A DNA stretch of 64,000 nt, taken from NCBI GenBank assembly GCA_963715635.1, contig OY970261.1, forward strand, positions 2,232,001-2,296,000, in the 5' to 3' direction. Positions 15,218 through 25,700 of the stretch are shown here, in pieces. Position 1 is the first letter of the stretch; every line of letters begins with the position of its first letter. The position numbers were made by a program, and so were the translations under genes. The notes under the pieces were generated by a model, which saw only the letters and a list, made by a program, of their open reading frames with translations, did no database searches and was not told where the DNA came from. This DNA is from JAPKZH01 sp963715635. GTDB taxonomy: Bacteria; Acidobacteriota; Aminicenantia; Aminicenantales; UBA4085.

Positions 15218-17602
15218 ATGGCCTTCATTTCGTTCAAGAACATCAAGCTCTTCAAGAGCCCCGCTTTTGCCCAGACGAAAGAACAAAAGCCTTCCCAGCT
15301 TTCCAAAGAAGAAAGGGCGGGTTTCTGGCTGGGCTTGGTAAGAAACCCCTTTCTCTATTTGTTCTTCTTCGCTCTCGTTTTGGCTTTTTTTATTTCCTAC
15401 CTTCCTTCAAAATCCCTGCCCTTATTGAACGACGGAGAGATTGCGGCGTCCGACATCATTGCCCCCGCCGATTTGACCGTGGAAGATACAGAAACGACCG
15501 CGAATAAGAAAAAGGAGGCCGAGGACGCCGTCCTGCCCGTCTACTCCCTGGATCCCAATGTCTTCCTGAACACAGAGGAAAAGGTCCGGCAATTTTTCAG
15601 CTTCGGAAGGGACTGGCTAAAAGCGACGGGCGCCAAAAAGGATTATGCTCAACTCCAGAAGAACGTTTTCGACAAGTTCGGGGTCGAGGTGACCATAAAC
15701 GAGTTGCTGATTCTTGACAAGGCCGGGTTCGGCGCCGACCTCGAGGACATTTTGGTCAACCTCCTGGAAAAATATGCAGCCCAGGGGATCATCGTCGCCA
15801 AGAACCTCTTTGTCCGCAACGAGCCAGAACGCGGGTTTTCGCTGCTGCGCGGCAAAGAAGGGGAAAAAGTCATAAAGGTCCAGGACATCCTGGAGTTAAA
15901 GGAAGTCAAAGAAAAATTCGCGGCCGAGGTCAACAAGCTGGAGCTCCCAGCCAGGAAAAAAGGGTTGCTCATCAGCCTGTCCTACACCTTCGTCTCCCCC
16001 AATGTCACATTCAACAAGGTCGAAACCGAGGCCAGGATGGAGAAGGCGCGGCAGCGGATCGAGACCGTGTATTATCGGATCAAAAGGGGAAAAGTGATTG
16101 TCCGGAAAGGTGACGAGGTGACGGCGGAAACGATCAAGCTGGCCCGGATCATCAACCAGAACCTGCGAACGCAAAAAGCCTGGCTCAGCAATTTCCTCGG
16201 CACATTCCTCCTCTTCGGCCTGCTGCTCATGACCCTCTGGTATTACCTGAAATCCCTACATCCGCAGAAGACGGCCTTTAAATATTACCTGATGATCGGC
16301 ATCACCCTGATCATCAGCCTCTTTCTCTACAAGCTCTCAAGCTTTCTCGCCGGCACCTCGAGCCAGAGCGTGCAGTTCTTTCTGTTCGCAGACGCCCAAA
16401 GCTACCAATCCGCCTTTCCCTATGAATTCGGGGTGATCCTGTTCGCCTTTCTGACAACTATCCCGGTCGCCCTGATCTACAACATTCTTAACAGCCTGCT
16501 GGTCGGATATCTGTTCAACGCCAATTTTTACCTGATGATCTTTAGCTTTATCGGCGGGCTGGCGGCGATCTACGGGATCAAGTACTTCCAGAAGGTCAAA
16601 CGAACATCGGCCTTGCGAGCCGGAATTTTCCTGGTCTCTCCCGTCAATGTCTTCGTGATCATCACCTTTTATCTCATCCAGGAACGCTGGACCCAACTCC
16701 ACCTCCTGACGCCAGAGATCTTTATGGGAATCATGGGAGGGATCCTCTGCGCCGCCCTGGCCTTCGTTTTCCTCCCCATCTATGAAAATGTCTTCAGCTT
16801 TCTCACCCAGAGCAAGCTCCTGGAGCTAACCAATTCGGAATCCCCCATCTTCCGCCAGATGGCCCTCGAGGCGCCGGGTTCCTACCATCATTCGTTGATC
16901 GTCGCTTCTCTAGCCGAGAAGGCCGCCGAGGCCATCAAGCTTGACCCTCTCTTCGTCAAGGCCGGCGCCCTCTACCACGACATCGGCAAAATCAAAATGC
17001 CCGAATATTTCATCGAGAACAAGGTCAAAAAAAAGGACATCCATAAGGACCTCACGCCGAGCATGAGCACCTTGGTCATCGTCAACCATGTCAAGGAGGG
17101 CGTGGAGATCGCCAGGAAGGAGAAGCTCCCCGCCCAGATCAAGGAGATCATCGAACAGCACCACGGCAACTCGCTGGTCCGCTTTTTCTACCAAAAAGCC
17201 AAAGAAAAATACGACCCGGAAATGCACAGAATCGGCGAAGAAAGCTACCGCTATCCGGGCCCCCCGCCGCAGAGCAAGGAAGCGGCGCTGGTGATGCTCT
17301 CCGACTCGGTGGAGGCCGCTTCCAGGAGCCTGAAAAACCACAGGGAAGAGAATCACAAGCGCGTCATCAAGGACATCTTCGACAATTACCTCCAGGACGG
17401 CCAGCTCGACGACTGCAATTTCTCGCTGAAAGAGTTGAGGGTCATCGCCTCCTCGTTCCTGGAGACACTCAATATGATCTACCAGCCCCGCGTCGACTAT
17501 CCCGGCTTCGACTTCGAGATGAAGAAAAAGAATAAAGCCGAGCCTGACCAGGACAAGGACAATGATCGAGGTCATCAACCGCCAGAAGACGTTCAGAATT
17601 GA
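15218..17602 (+). CDS. pgpH: 7TM-HD cyclic-di-AMP phosphodiesterase, PgpH type
   Basis: This 794-residue membrane protein has a first helix at about 44-66, a long extracytoplasmic 7TMR-HDED region (about 70-320), seven membrane helices (about 325-540) and a cytoplasmic HD domain (about 555-740). The HD motif is intact: APGSYHHSLIVASL, LYHDIGKIKMPEYF, VNHVKEGVEIA and IIEQHHGNSL provide the metal-binding His/Asp set. Family members hydrolyse c-di-AMP to pApA. The charged C-terminal tail (FEMKKKNKAEPDQ) exists partly because its last 41 bases overlap the ybeY start. Confidence 0.92.
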   Translation: MAFISFKNIKLFKSPAFAQTKEQKPSQLSKEERAGFWLGLVRNPFLYLFFFALVLAFFISYLPSKSLPLLNDGEIAASDIIAPADLTVEDTETTANKKKEAEDAVLPVYSLDPNVFLNTEEKVRQFFSFGRDWLKATGAKKDYAQLQKNVFDKFGVEVTINELLILDKAGFGADLEDILVNLLEKYAAQGIIVAKNLFVRNEPERGFSLLRGKEGEKVIKVQDILELKEVKEKFAAEVNKLELPARKKGLLISLSYTFVSPNVTFNKVETEARMEKARQRIETVYYRIKRGKVIVRKGDEVTAETIKLARIINQNLRTQKAWLSNFLGTFLLFGLLLMTLWYYLKSLHPQKTAFKYYLMIGITLIISLFLYKLSSFLAGTSSQSVQFFLFADAQSYQSAFPYEFGVILFAFLTTIPVALIYNILNSLLVGYLFNANFYLMIFSFIGGLAAIYGIKYFQKVKRTSALRAGIFLVSPVNVFVIITFYLIQERWTQLHLLTPEIFMGIMGGILCAALAFVFLPIYENVFSFLTQSKLLELTNSESPIFRQMALEAPGSYHHSLIVASLAEKAAEAIKLDPLFVKAGALYHDIGKIKMPEYFIENKVKKKDIHKDLTPSMSTLVIVNHVKEGVEIARKEKLPAQIKEIIEQHHGNSLVRFFYQKAKEKYDPEMHRIGEESYRYPGPPPQSKEAALVMLSDSVEAASRSLKNHREENHKRVIKDIFDNYLQDGQLDDCNFSLKELRVIASSFLETLNMIYQPRVDYPGFDFEMKKKNKAEPDQDKDNDRGHQPPEDVQN

Positions 17603-17975
17603 CCGGACGAGATTCGAACGGTTGCTCCGAAAAATGGTGAAGCACTACGGCCTGGTCAGGCCGGAGATCGCTTTGGCGTTTGTGGATGACAGGGTCATCA
17701 AAAAGTTGAACCGCGATTTCCGGAAAAAAGACGTTCCGACGGATGTCCTCAGCTTCTCCTATCGAGAAAAGGGCCCCGATGGCAAATTTTACTTGGGCGA
17801 CATCTTCATTTCGGTGGCCAGAGCCTTCGACCAATCTCGGGAACTCGGCCACAGCCTGGAACGGGAGCTGGAGGTCTTGACCATTCACGGCTTCCTCCAT
17901 CTCCTCGGCTGCGAACATAGGGAGGGGCATGAGCAAGAGGAAACAAAAATCCACAAGCTGATGCTAAAGAACTGA
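17562..17975 (+). CDS. ybeY: Endoribonuclease YbeY (16S rRNA maturation)
   Basis: YbeY is a zinc RNase needed for 16S rRNA 3'-end maturation and ribosome quality control. The signature HGFLHLLGCEHREGHEQEE provides the three zinc histidines, and the DVLSFSY motif before it is also conserved. At 137 residues the size is normal. The ATG at 17562 lies inside pgpH, giving a 41-base overlap that makes translational coupling likely; no shorter start keeps the conserved N-terminal strand. The next gene follows by one base. Confidence 0.93.
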   Translation: MIEVINRQKTFRIDRTRFERLLRKMVKHYGLVRPEIALAFVDDRVIKKLNRDFRKKDVPTDVLSFSYREKGPDGKFYLGDIFISVARAFDQSRELGHSLERELEVLTIHGFLHLLGCEHREGHEQEETKIHKLMLKN

Positions 17976-17976
17976 T

Positions 17977-19221
17977 ATGAAAACGACCGTCCTCCAGTGG
18001 GCCGGCCTGGTCCTGGGCTTTATAGCCGCCTTTCTCCTGTCCCTTTTTCACATCGCCCTGGCCGAGTTTTCCAAGATTTCCATGAGCCGCTTCCTGGAGG
18101 ACAAGGACAAGCCGTTCCGGCTCGAGGTCTTGCGACATTACGAAGACATTAAAATTGCGGTCGAGCTTTGGCGCGCCATCATGCTCATCGCCTTTCTGGT
18201 TTACTTCTATATCTCCATCCCCCGGATAGGGCTCTGGCCGCTCTGGCTGTTCCTGGGATCGCTTCTCGCCTACTGGATTTTTTTTGATATGCTGCCGCGG
18301 CTTATTGCCTGGCGGAACAAGGAAAGGATCCTCAACTTTTTCCTTCCCTCCTTCAGGTTGTTCTTGATTCTTTCGGCGCCGGTTCTGGCCGTTTCCCGAT
18401 GGCTCTGCGCACGTGAAGAAAACGAGGAGGAGGAAGACGAAGACCGGGAGGCATCGGACGAGGAAATCGATACATTCATCGACGCCGCCAAGGAGGAAGG
18501 CATCATCGAGAAGGACGAGGATGACCTGCTGAGGAGCGTCGTCGAGTTCGGGGATATCGTGGTCCGGGAGATCATGACTCCCCGGATGGAGATTGTCTGC
18601 ATCAGGAAGGACGGCACCATCCAGAAGCTGAGAAACTTGATCATCACCGAAAAATTTTCGCGCATCCCCGTTTATAAAGACAAAGTGGACAACATCGAGG
18701 GCATCGTGATTGCCAAGGACCTTCTCCAGTTCGCCGACGATAAATACGGGAATGAACCCATCGGGCCCTTCATCCGGCCGGTCATCTTTGTCCCGGAGTC
18801 CATGAAAGTCTCCGAGCTTCTCAAGGAATTTCAAAAAGTGAAGCAAAAGCTGGCGATGGTTGTGGATGAGCACGGCGGGATCTCGGGCCTGGTCACAATG
18901 GAGGACCTTGTCGAGGAGATCGTCGGGGAGATTCATGACGAGTATGACACCGAAGAGGCCAAGGTCACGAAGTCCGGCCCGCAGGAATATCTGGTTTCGG
19001 GCGATGCGAAAGTCGAAGAGCTGGAAAATTTATTTGACGTCGAGTTGGCCGAGGATGATTATCTAACGGCCAGTGGGCTGATCACCCATCACCTGGGACG
19101 GCTTCCGAAAAAAGGAGAGGCCGTTGAAGTGAAAGGGCTGGCGGTCGAGATCATCAACGTCGATCAGAAAAGGATCAAAAAGCTAAAGGTCCGCAAACTT
19201 CCAAAAAAGGATCAAGAATAG
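17977..19221 (+). CDS. CorC/HlyC-like CNNM-type membrane protein with CBS pair
   Basis: Four membrane helices in the first ~145 residues (including GLWPLWLFLGSLLAYWIFF) are followed by an acidic linker (EENEEEEDEDREASDEEID), a CBS pair (REIMTPRMEIVCIRKDG ... HGGISGLVTMEDLVEEIVGEI, about 190-320) and a C-terminal CorC/HlyC transporter-associated domain (YLVSGDAKVEELENLF to the end). The family acts in Mg/Co efflux, although 'hemolysin' names persist. It lies between ybeY and era as in many genomes; the acidic linker is unusually strong. Confidence 0.88.
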   Translation: MKTTVLQWAGLVLGFIAAFLLSLFHIALAEFSKISMSRFLEDKDKPFRLEVLRHYEDIKIAVELWRAIMLIAFLVYFYISIPRIGLWPLWLFLGSLLAYWIFFDMLPRLIAWRNKERILNFFLPSFRLFLILSAPVLAVSRWLCAREENEEEEDEDREASDEEIDTFIDAAKEEGIIEKDEDDLLRSVVEFGDIVVREIMTPRMEIVCIRKDGTIQKLRNLIITEKFSRIPVYKDKVDNIEGIVIAKDLLQFADDKYGNEPIGPFIRPVIFVPESMKVSELLKEFQKVKQKLAMVVDEHGGISGLVTMEDLVEEIVGEIHDEYDTEEAKVTKSGPQEYLVSGDAKVEELENLFDVELAEDDYLTASGLITHHLGRLPKKGEAVEVKGLAVEIINVDQKRIKKLKVRKLPKKDQE

Positions 19222-19230
19222 GTTCCCCCC

Positions 19231-20301
19231 ATGCCCAAACCGAAAAAAGTCCAAGAAACGAAAAAAGCCTTCAGGGTCGGCTACGTGGCCCTCATCGGCC
19301 GGCCGAATGTGGGAAAATCCACGCTGCTGAATCGGTTGCTCGGCCAAAAAATCGCTATCGTATCCAGTAAGCCGCAGACGACCCGGATCAGCATCCTGGG
19401 GATCCACACGACCGACAAGGGCCAGATTATTTTTATCGATAACCCGGGCATCCACAAGCCGCTCCACAACTTGAACAAGCGGATGATGGATTTTGTCTAC
19501 TCTTCGCTTGAAACAGCCAACCTCATTTGCCTGCTGATTGATGCCACCGAGAAGTACGGCCACGGCGACGAGTTTGTCCTCGAGATTTTGAAGAATGTCC
19601 GGACGCCGATCTTCCTGTTGATCAACAAGGTCGATATCGTGAAAAAAGAAAATATCCTGTTGATGATCGATCACTATAAAGACCTGCTTCATTTTAAGGA
19701 AATCATCCCGATTTCGGCCGTCAGAGGAACTAACCTGGACGTGTTGGAGAAATTGATCTACGAAAGCCTGCCCGAGTCGGAAAAAATCTATAGCGACAAC
19801 GAGATTTCTGACCAGTCGGAGCGGTTCCTGCTGGCTGAAATTATCCGAGAAAAAGTCCTCAATCATGTCGAGAAAGAGTTGCCTTGGGTCACGGCGGTCT
19901 ATATCGATGCGATCGAGAGACGCGGGCCCCAGGCTGAAGAGGCGCAGGGCGAACGCGCACAGCCGATTGACTCCCGAGAACGGAGTGAAACTTTGCCCGA
20001 AGCAGGAGAAAGAACGGGTGGAGTCAAACAAGCCGAGAAAACGGCCGAGCCAAAACAGGCCGGACTGGAGAAAAAGCGTCCCGTAATTTATATCAAGGCT
20101 ACGATCTTTGTCGAAAGGGACAGCCACCGCATCATCATCATCGGCAGGCGGGGGCAGCTTATCAAGACCATCGGGATCGAGGCGCGCCGGGAGATCGAAG
20201 AGATCCTGGAAGCGAAGGTCTACTTGGACCTTCACGTCAAAGTCCGGGAAAACTGGCGCGACTCCGCCGATGTCTTGGATTTAATCGAAGGCCAGAAATA
20301 A
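19231..20301 (+). CDS. era: GTPase Era with a low-complexity insert in its KH domain
   Basis: Era is the GTPase that checks 16S rRNA 3'-end maturation. G motifs are intact: GRPNVGKSTLLN, DNPGIHKP and INKVDIV. The KH domain is present (RDSHRIIIIGRRGQLIKTIG, KVYLDLHVKVRENWRD). At 356 residues it is about 50 longer than usual. The extra residues (about 230-280; Glu/Arg/Gln/Ala-rich, e.g. QAEEAQGERAQ) fall between the AVYIDAIERR strand and the KRPVIYIKATIFVERD strand of the KH domain, as a loop that need not break the fold. An RBS is weak, and coupling to the upstream gene is likely. Confidence 0.93.
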   Translation: MPKPKKVQETKKAFRVGYVALIGRPNVGKSTLLNRLLGQKIAIVSSKPQTTRISILGIHTTDKGQIIFIDNPGIHKPLHNLNKRMMDFVYSSLETANLICLLIDATEKYGHGDEFVLEILKNVRTPIFLLINKVDIVKKENILLMIDHYKDLLHFKEIIPISAVRGTNLDVLEKLIYESLPESEKIYSDNEISDQSERFLLAEIIREKVLNHVEKELPWVTAVYIDAIERRGPQAEEAQGERAQPIDSRERSETLPEAGERTGGVKQAEKTAEPKQAGLEKKRPVIYIKATIFVERDSHRIIIIGRRGQLIKTIGIEARREIEEILEAKVYLDLHVKVRENWRDSADVLDLIEGQK

Positions 20302-20349
20302 TCCCGCCTGTCATGCCAGGAGCGCAGCGACACGACAATCCGCGCTATC

Positions 20350-21954
20350 CCCTAAATTGCCGATAGGAAAATCTATTGAACGATACAGACTCCTGGTATA
20401 AGGTGTTTTTGGTCTAAAAACAGACTCACCCTGGGGGTGAGACCTTAACCAGGAGGGCGAGAGTATGATACAGCAAGGCATCCTGCCATTCAAGATTGAA
20501 CTGACTGACGAGCTGATAACGCCGCGAAGCGGTCTGGCTCTGTTTGCCGAAGTCATCCATGCCTTCAAGGTAAAAAGGAAGGTCGAGGCGTATTTTCCCA
20601 AGCCCGGCTCGAACCGGGGCTATGAAGCGTGGTCCTATATTGAGCCGCTGTTATTGATGATGGAAGGCGGCGGCCAGCATATCGAAGATCTCCGCGAGAT
20701 TCGGGAGGACAGAACGCTGCGGCTTCTAATCGGGCTTGAGCGGATGCCGTCGCTGTCAACGTATGGGGACTGGTTGGCCAGAGCGGGAGCAAATGGCGGA
20801 ATCAAGGCGATGAGGAAGGTCGGGGAAGAGACGGCGGAGACGATCTGGAAACGAACAGCGAGGCCGGAGTATACGCTGGATGTGGACGCGACAGTGATCG
20901 AAGCGGAGAAGAAGGAGGCGGAGTGGACGTATAAGAAAGTTAAAGGGTATCAGCCGATCTTGGGGTACTTGGCGGAAAACGGGGTGTGTTTGACCCATGA
21001 GTTTCGGGAAGGGAACGTCACGGCCCAGAGCGACGCCTTGAAGTTTCTGAAGCGTTGTCTTCGGCTCTGTCCTAAGATTAAACGCCTTCGTTCTGATAGC
21101 GCCTTCTATCAGGCGCCTGTCATCAATGAGTGTGAAAAAAACGACCTGGGCTTCACGATCACGGCCGACCAAGATGCTGGCGTGAAAGGAGTTATCCCGA
21201 CTGTTCGGGACTGGAAGCCGCTCTTGGATGAGGACGGAAAAAAGACAGACCGGGAGATTGGAACGGGGATTCATATGATGACCAAGGCCAAAGAACCTTT
21301 CCGGTTGGTCGTCCAGCGCTGGCGCGAACCTCAGCTCCGGCTCTATGAGCCGAACGGCTATCGTTACTATGTGATCGCCACCAACAGGGACGATCTGTCC
21401 CCGGAAGGAGTGGTCTGGTTCCATAACCAAAGAGGCCAAGTCGAGAACCTCATCAAGGAACTGAAGATCGGGTTTGGCATGGAGCAAATGACCAGCGGCG
21501 ACTTTGCGGCCAATGCCCTGTGGTTTTCGATCGGAGTCCTGGCGTATAACCTGACTCAGGCCCAGAAGCTCCTGTTTATGGATCCGGAGTGGAGGCCCAA
21601 GACGATGGCCACGCTGCGCTGGCAGCTCCTGGAGACCGCCGGCCGTTTAGTTCGTCATGGCCGGTGCCTTGTCTTACGGATCGCAGCGTCCTGGGAAAAA
21701 CTCCGGGTGTTTCTTCAGATCCGGGAACGCTGCGCGGCGTTTTCCTAACTGCGGGCAATCCGTTTTTATTCGGATAAAATCAAAGCGACGATTATCAGGG
21801 AGAAGCTCTCCTAAAATGCCCGCCTTTCGCCAACACCAAGTCAAATCGCGAACAGCAGCGTTTCCGTTTTGAAGATTTTAGCCTTTCATCACCTTCCGGA
21901 GGTTTCCCTTGAAGCAATTCCTTTTCCCAAAATTATCCTATCGGCAATTTCGGG
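20350..21954 (+). mobile_element. IS1380-family insertion sequence, copy 1 (1605 bp, intact)
   Basis: The element is bounded by 18-bp terminal repeats, CCCTAAATTGCCGATAGG at the left and, inverted, CCCGAAATTGCCGATAGG at the right (one mismatch). A 5-bp target duplication CTATC lies at 20345-20349 and 21955-21959. It encodes one transposase. A CTCACCC/GGGTGAG hairpin (20425-20441) just before the ribosome site could shield the gene from read-through transcription. I see no difference from the copy at 55505-57109, including non-coding ends, so transposition was recent. Confidence 0.95.
20465..21748 (+). CDS. IS1380-type DDE transposase
   Basis: This 427-residue RNase-H-fold DDE transposase starts after AGGAGGGCGAGAGT. 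The N-terminal region (RSGLALFAEVIHAF) and TLDVDATVIEAEKKEAEWTY are characteristic; the first catalytic Asp is likely in LDVDAT, a second in the LRSDSAFYQ segment and the Glu in GQVENLIKELK. No frameshift or stop interrupts it, so it should be active. It is identical to the protein at 55620-56903. Confidence 0.93.
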   Translation: MIQQGILPFKIELTDELITPRSGLALFAEVIHAFKVKRKVEAYFPKPGSNRGYEAWSYIEPLLLMMEGGGQHIEDLREIREDRTLRLLIGLERMPSLSTYGDWLARAGANGGIKAMRKVGEETAETIWKRTARPEYTLDVDATVIEAEKKEAEWTYKKVKGYQPILGYLAENGVCLTHEFREGNVTAQSDALKFLKRCLRLCPKIKRLRSDSAFYQAPVINECEKNDLGFTITADQDAGVKGVIPTVRDWKPLLDEDGKKTDREIGTGIHMMTKAKEPFRLVVQRWREPQLRLYEPNGYRYYVIATNRDDLSPEGVVWFHNQRGQVENLIKELKIGFGMEQMTSGDFAANALWFSIGVLAYNLTQAQKLLFMDPEWRPKTMATLRWQLLETAGRLVRHGRCLVLRIAASWEKLRVFLQIRERCAAFS

Positions 21955-22015
21955 CTATCTCTCCTTATTGACAACCATCTCGATAGATGCGAAAATCTTA
22001 CTCCCTTCCATAGAC

Positions 22016-22090
22016 GGTGAGTGTAGCTCAACTGGTTAGAGCATCGGACTGTGGATCCGATGGTTGGGGGTTCAAGTCCCCTCACTCACC
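22016..22090 (+). tRNA. tRNA-His (GTG)
   Basis: A complete cloverleaf is visible: acceptor GTGAGTG/CACTCAC, D arm GCTC-AACTGGTTA-GAGC, anticodon arm TCGGA-CTGTGGA-TCCGA with anticodon GTG, and T arm GGGGG-TTCAAGT-CCCCT. G at 22016 can serve as the His-specific G-1 opposite the C discriminator at 22090. CCA is not encoded. The IS1380 copy ends 57 bases before it. Confidence 0.93.
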
Positions 22091-22383
22091 CCCTCTTAAC
22101 CCAACTTTTCGTTATAGAGCCTGTTCGAAGAAACGAGGCTTCTCTCCGCGCGCCAGTCGTGCTCCGGCTCTATGCCAAGAATGGTTGATCTCCCCTCCCC
22201 TAAAATTCCTAACGGGATTTTCAAAACTATCACGGTAAAATTCACGGTGAAAGGGTTTTTTCTGGATACATCCGGTTCTAAGCGGCGCGGGTTCTCATAT
22301 GGGGTAAAGGGAGCGCACCAGGAGGGACTTGAAACCCCGGCCTTCTGATTTGAAGTTACGATGCGTCCCGGACTAAGCTGTAC
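22091..22383. other. Intergenic, no recognised feature
   Basis: Between tRNA-His and the decayed gene to its right I see no conserved frame, hairpin or repeat. Short open frames here read through the tRNA or its flank and look non-coding. Confidence 0.5.
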
Positions 22384-22726
22384 CTAGCGCCTTTGTCTCG
22401 CCCTGTCGGCTCTTAGCAATTTCTTCGGTGCGGGATTGGGCCCCTTCGCAAATTTAGCCTCGAGCCACGGTGTCCAGGAATTACCGGCCGCAGAGATATC
22501 GCTCTTCACCGTTACGCTCATTAAGTCCGATGCGACTGACTCCGTACTTTTGACCATGTATTGCTTTCCAGCTATGCCCATCTTTCCTATATATGTCCAT
22601 GTATTTCCATTGACTGTCTACGCGCCTGAGCCGATGCTCCCATCGTCTTGGTATTGGCTTTGGGCATAATTCTTGTTCACCGGATCGTACCCGAAGATCT
22701 CAATACGCCGTGTCTCTCCCGGAGCT
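22384..22726 (-). pseudogene. Decayed small secreted-type protein (DUF1579-like), C-terminal part
   Basis: The minus frame reads ETRRIEIFGYDPVNKNYA ... DDGSIGSGA, a TAG stop, then TVNGNTWTYIGKMGIAGKQY ... SDLMSVTVKSDISAAGNSWTP and a basic tail. The repeated 'G.TWTY.GK..' and 'WTP..EAK' pattern resembles DUF1579/lipocalin-like proteins that track sample treatment responses; the family assignment is tentative. There is one internal stop, and no start or signal peptide upstream, so it is a remnant. Confidence 0.55.
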
Positions 22727-22746
22727 CCCCTTTCCACCCCCTCCGG

Positions 22747-22771
22747 TCCCCCCTTCGGAATGAAGGGGGGA
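22747..22771. terminator. Strong hairpin downstream of the BNR-propeller gene
   Basis: TCCCCCCTTC and GAAGGGGGGA pair perfectly across a 5-base loop, 26 bases beyond the stop of the minus-strand gene at 22798. No T tract follows, so it may be a Rho-linked or mRNA-stabilising hairpin rather than a classic terminator. Confidence 0.5.
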
Positions 22772-22797
22772 TGTGCGGAGACAGCGGGGTTATGTAT

Positions 22798-25700
22798 TTA
22801 TTTCTGTGTGTCTCGCTTCTCCCACTCCTCTCGCGTGAGGGGCGTGATCGGTTCCAGCTTCTTCTCTGCCAGACCCGTATTTACGTCGGCCAGCTCCTTG
22901 GCCGCCCAGGCGTCGAAGTCCCTCGCGACGTCGTCCAGCTCCCGCGCGAGCGTACCGGTGCGTTCTACCTGCGCCTGGGTAGGCTTGCCCTCGTATCCCA
23001 TCACGGCCCCGTAGAGGTCGGAGAGGTACTCGCGAAGCCGCTCCTCGCCGGTGATCATACCGCCTTCTTTTGTGGCGACGACCTCCTTCCGGAACTCGTC
23101 GGCACGCATGGACGCGGTTCGCAGACGCTGACCGAGCGGCTCGCCCACCGCCAGTTTCGACGCGCGGTCATCGAGTGCTGCCCGGACACTATTGATCCGG
23201 TCAACGACGAACGTCATGTCACCAAGCATGTTGTATAGCTTCATGGAAAGGTCAAACTGCGCTTTGCGGTCTTCGAGCGTGTGTTTCGACCGCGGGTCGA
23301 GGCCGACTGTGAGCTTGGTTGTATAGACCTTTTTGTCCTTCGTCATCTTCACGGTGTACGTCCCGGGCAGGACTCGCGGGCCGACACTACCGCCGGCTGC
23401 CGTAGCGGCGGGCGGGACTTTCGGCGCCTTCAATCGCATTCCCCAGGTCATTCGGCTGAGTCCACGGCGTTTGCTGCTGGGAAGCGTGCCCATCGACTTG
23501 CCGTTCTCATCGAAGACTTCGATCTTGAGGTCGCCGAAGATGTGGCGTTTCTTCTGATAGTACGTGATCGTCGCGTCGTCCGTGGGATTGGGAGCGGAAA
23601 ACGAAGCATCGCCGTTTGACCACCCGCCCCACGCCGGAATCCGCTGTACGGGAGGTTTCGCTTCAATGAACATCGCGTCCTGTGCAAGTGCCTCCGGCGT
23701 CAGCGCGCGGAGCGGCGTGATGTCGTCGATGATCCAGATCCCCCGGCCGTGCGTGGCAATGACGAGGTCGTGGTCGCGCGGATGTATAGCCAGGTCGCGA
23801 ACGGCAACATTCGGGAAGTCACCACCCTTGTACTGCGCCCATTGCTGACCGCCGTCGAGAGAAACCCACAATCCAAACTCGGTGCCGACGAACAAGAGGT
23901 CATTATTGACGAGATCCTCTTTAACTACATGCGCGTAGCCGCGCAGAGGATTCCCCTCACTGAGGATCGACGTCCAGGTCCGGCCAAAGTCCGTGGTTTT
24001 GTAGGCATACGGCCGCATGTCGCCGAACATGTGCAGGTCGAAAGTCGCATACGCGGTGCCGTCGCTGAAGTGGCCGGGGTCAACGGATGATACCCAGGCA
24101 TTTTTGGGCAATCCCTGGATGTTGCCGACAACGTTCGTCCAATTTTTCCCGCCGTCGCGAGTGACCTGAAGGTTACCGTCGTCCGTTCCCACCCAGATGA
24201 TGTTTGGATCCCTCGGGGATTCAGCGATCGCGAAGATGGTTGTGTGCATTTCAGCCGAGGAGTTATCCACCGTGACGCCGCCGGATTGTTCCTGTCTCTG
24301 TTTTTCAGGGTCGTTGGTCGTCAGGTCCGGTGAAATGCGTTCCCACGTCTGTCCCTGGTCACGCGAGCGAAACAGGAACTGCCCCCCGATGTAGATGGTC
24401 CCTTTTTGCGTCGGGCTCACGTGAATCGGTGTGTTCCAATTGAATCGCAGTTTACCTTCCTTGTATTGAGGCAGCGGTTTGATGCTTCGGGTTTCATGCG
24501 TTTTCCGGTTGACCCGTCCGATCTCTCCCCCCTGAGATTCAGCGTAGATGTAATCGGGATCAGACGGATCGACAAACATCCAGAAGCCGTCGCCGCCGAA
24601 CATGTTCTCCCACTGGCTATTGGCAATACCGCCCGGATACTGCGAAACGCCGACCCAGGAGCTGTTGTCCTGGAGTCCGCCATAGACGTGATAGGGCATG
24701 TCCATGTCCACGCTGACGTGGTAGAATTGCGAGATAGGGAGGTTGTCGGCTTTCCACCAATGGTTGCAGCCATCGTAGGAGTACCAGAGGCCGCCGTCAT
24801 CTCCCGTGATTACGTGGTCGGTATTGTCTGGGTCGACCCAGACATCGTGAAAGTCGCCGTGCGCGCCGCCCGAAATGTAGCTGAAACTCTTGCCTCCGTC
24901 CGTACTCATGATGAGCGGTCCATCGGTCTTATAGACCTTGTTCTCGTTCTTCGGGTCGACGATCAGATTGGCGAAGTAGAACGGCCGCCAGATCATACTC
25001 TGGCTCCGGTCGAGCGCCTGCCATGTCTGACCGCCGTCGTCGGAGCGGTACAGGCCGTTCTTCGGCGGCTCGGCTTCGACAAACGCGTACACGACATTAG
25101 GCTTCGACGGAGCGACCGCCACAGCGAGGCGTCCCCACGGCTTTGAAGGAAGCCCCTTCGCGGTTTTTTCGTCGAGGTCGCTCCACGTGGCTCCGCCGTC
25201 GGTGGTCTTGAAGAAGCCGCTTCCGCTGAAAGCGCCCGCGCTATCGCCGCCGGAACGGAACGTCCAGCCCTTCCTGCGGAAATCCCACATGCACGCGAAG
25301 AGCGTCTTCGAATGCTGACGGTCCATCGAAATCATCGCGCAGCCCGTGGACGCGTTAGCTCCTTTGAGGATCTTCGTCCAGGATTTCCCTCCGTCGGTCG
25401 TTTTGTACAATCCGCGTTCATCACTGTCATTCCACAATTTTCCCGTGACCGCGGCGTACACCGTATTCGGGTCGGTCGGGTCGACAAGGATTTTGGCGAT
25501 CCGCTCGGATTCCTTCAAGCCCAGGTTCGTCCAGTTGTCGCCGCCGTCCGTCGATTTGTAGATACCGTCGCCGATCGAGACGCTATTGCGCGCCCACGTT
25601 TCTCCCGTTCCCACCCAGATCACTTTGGGATTTGTCGGGTCAACCGTCACGGCACCGATGGACTGCACCGGCTGTTTGTCGAAAACCGGTTTAAACGTCG

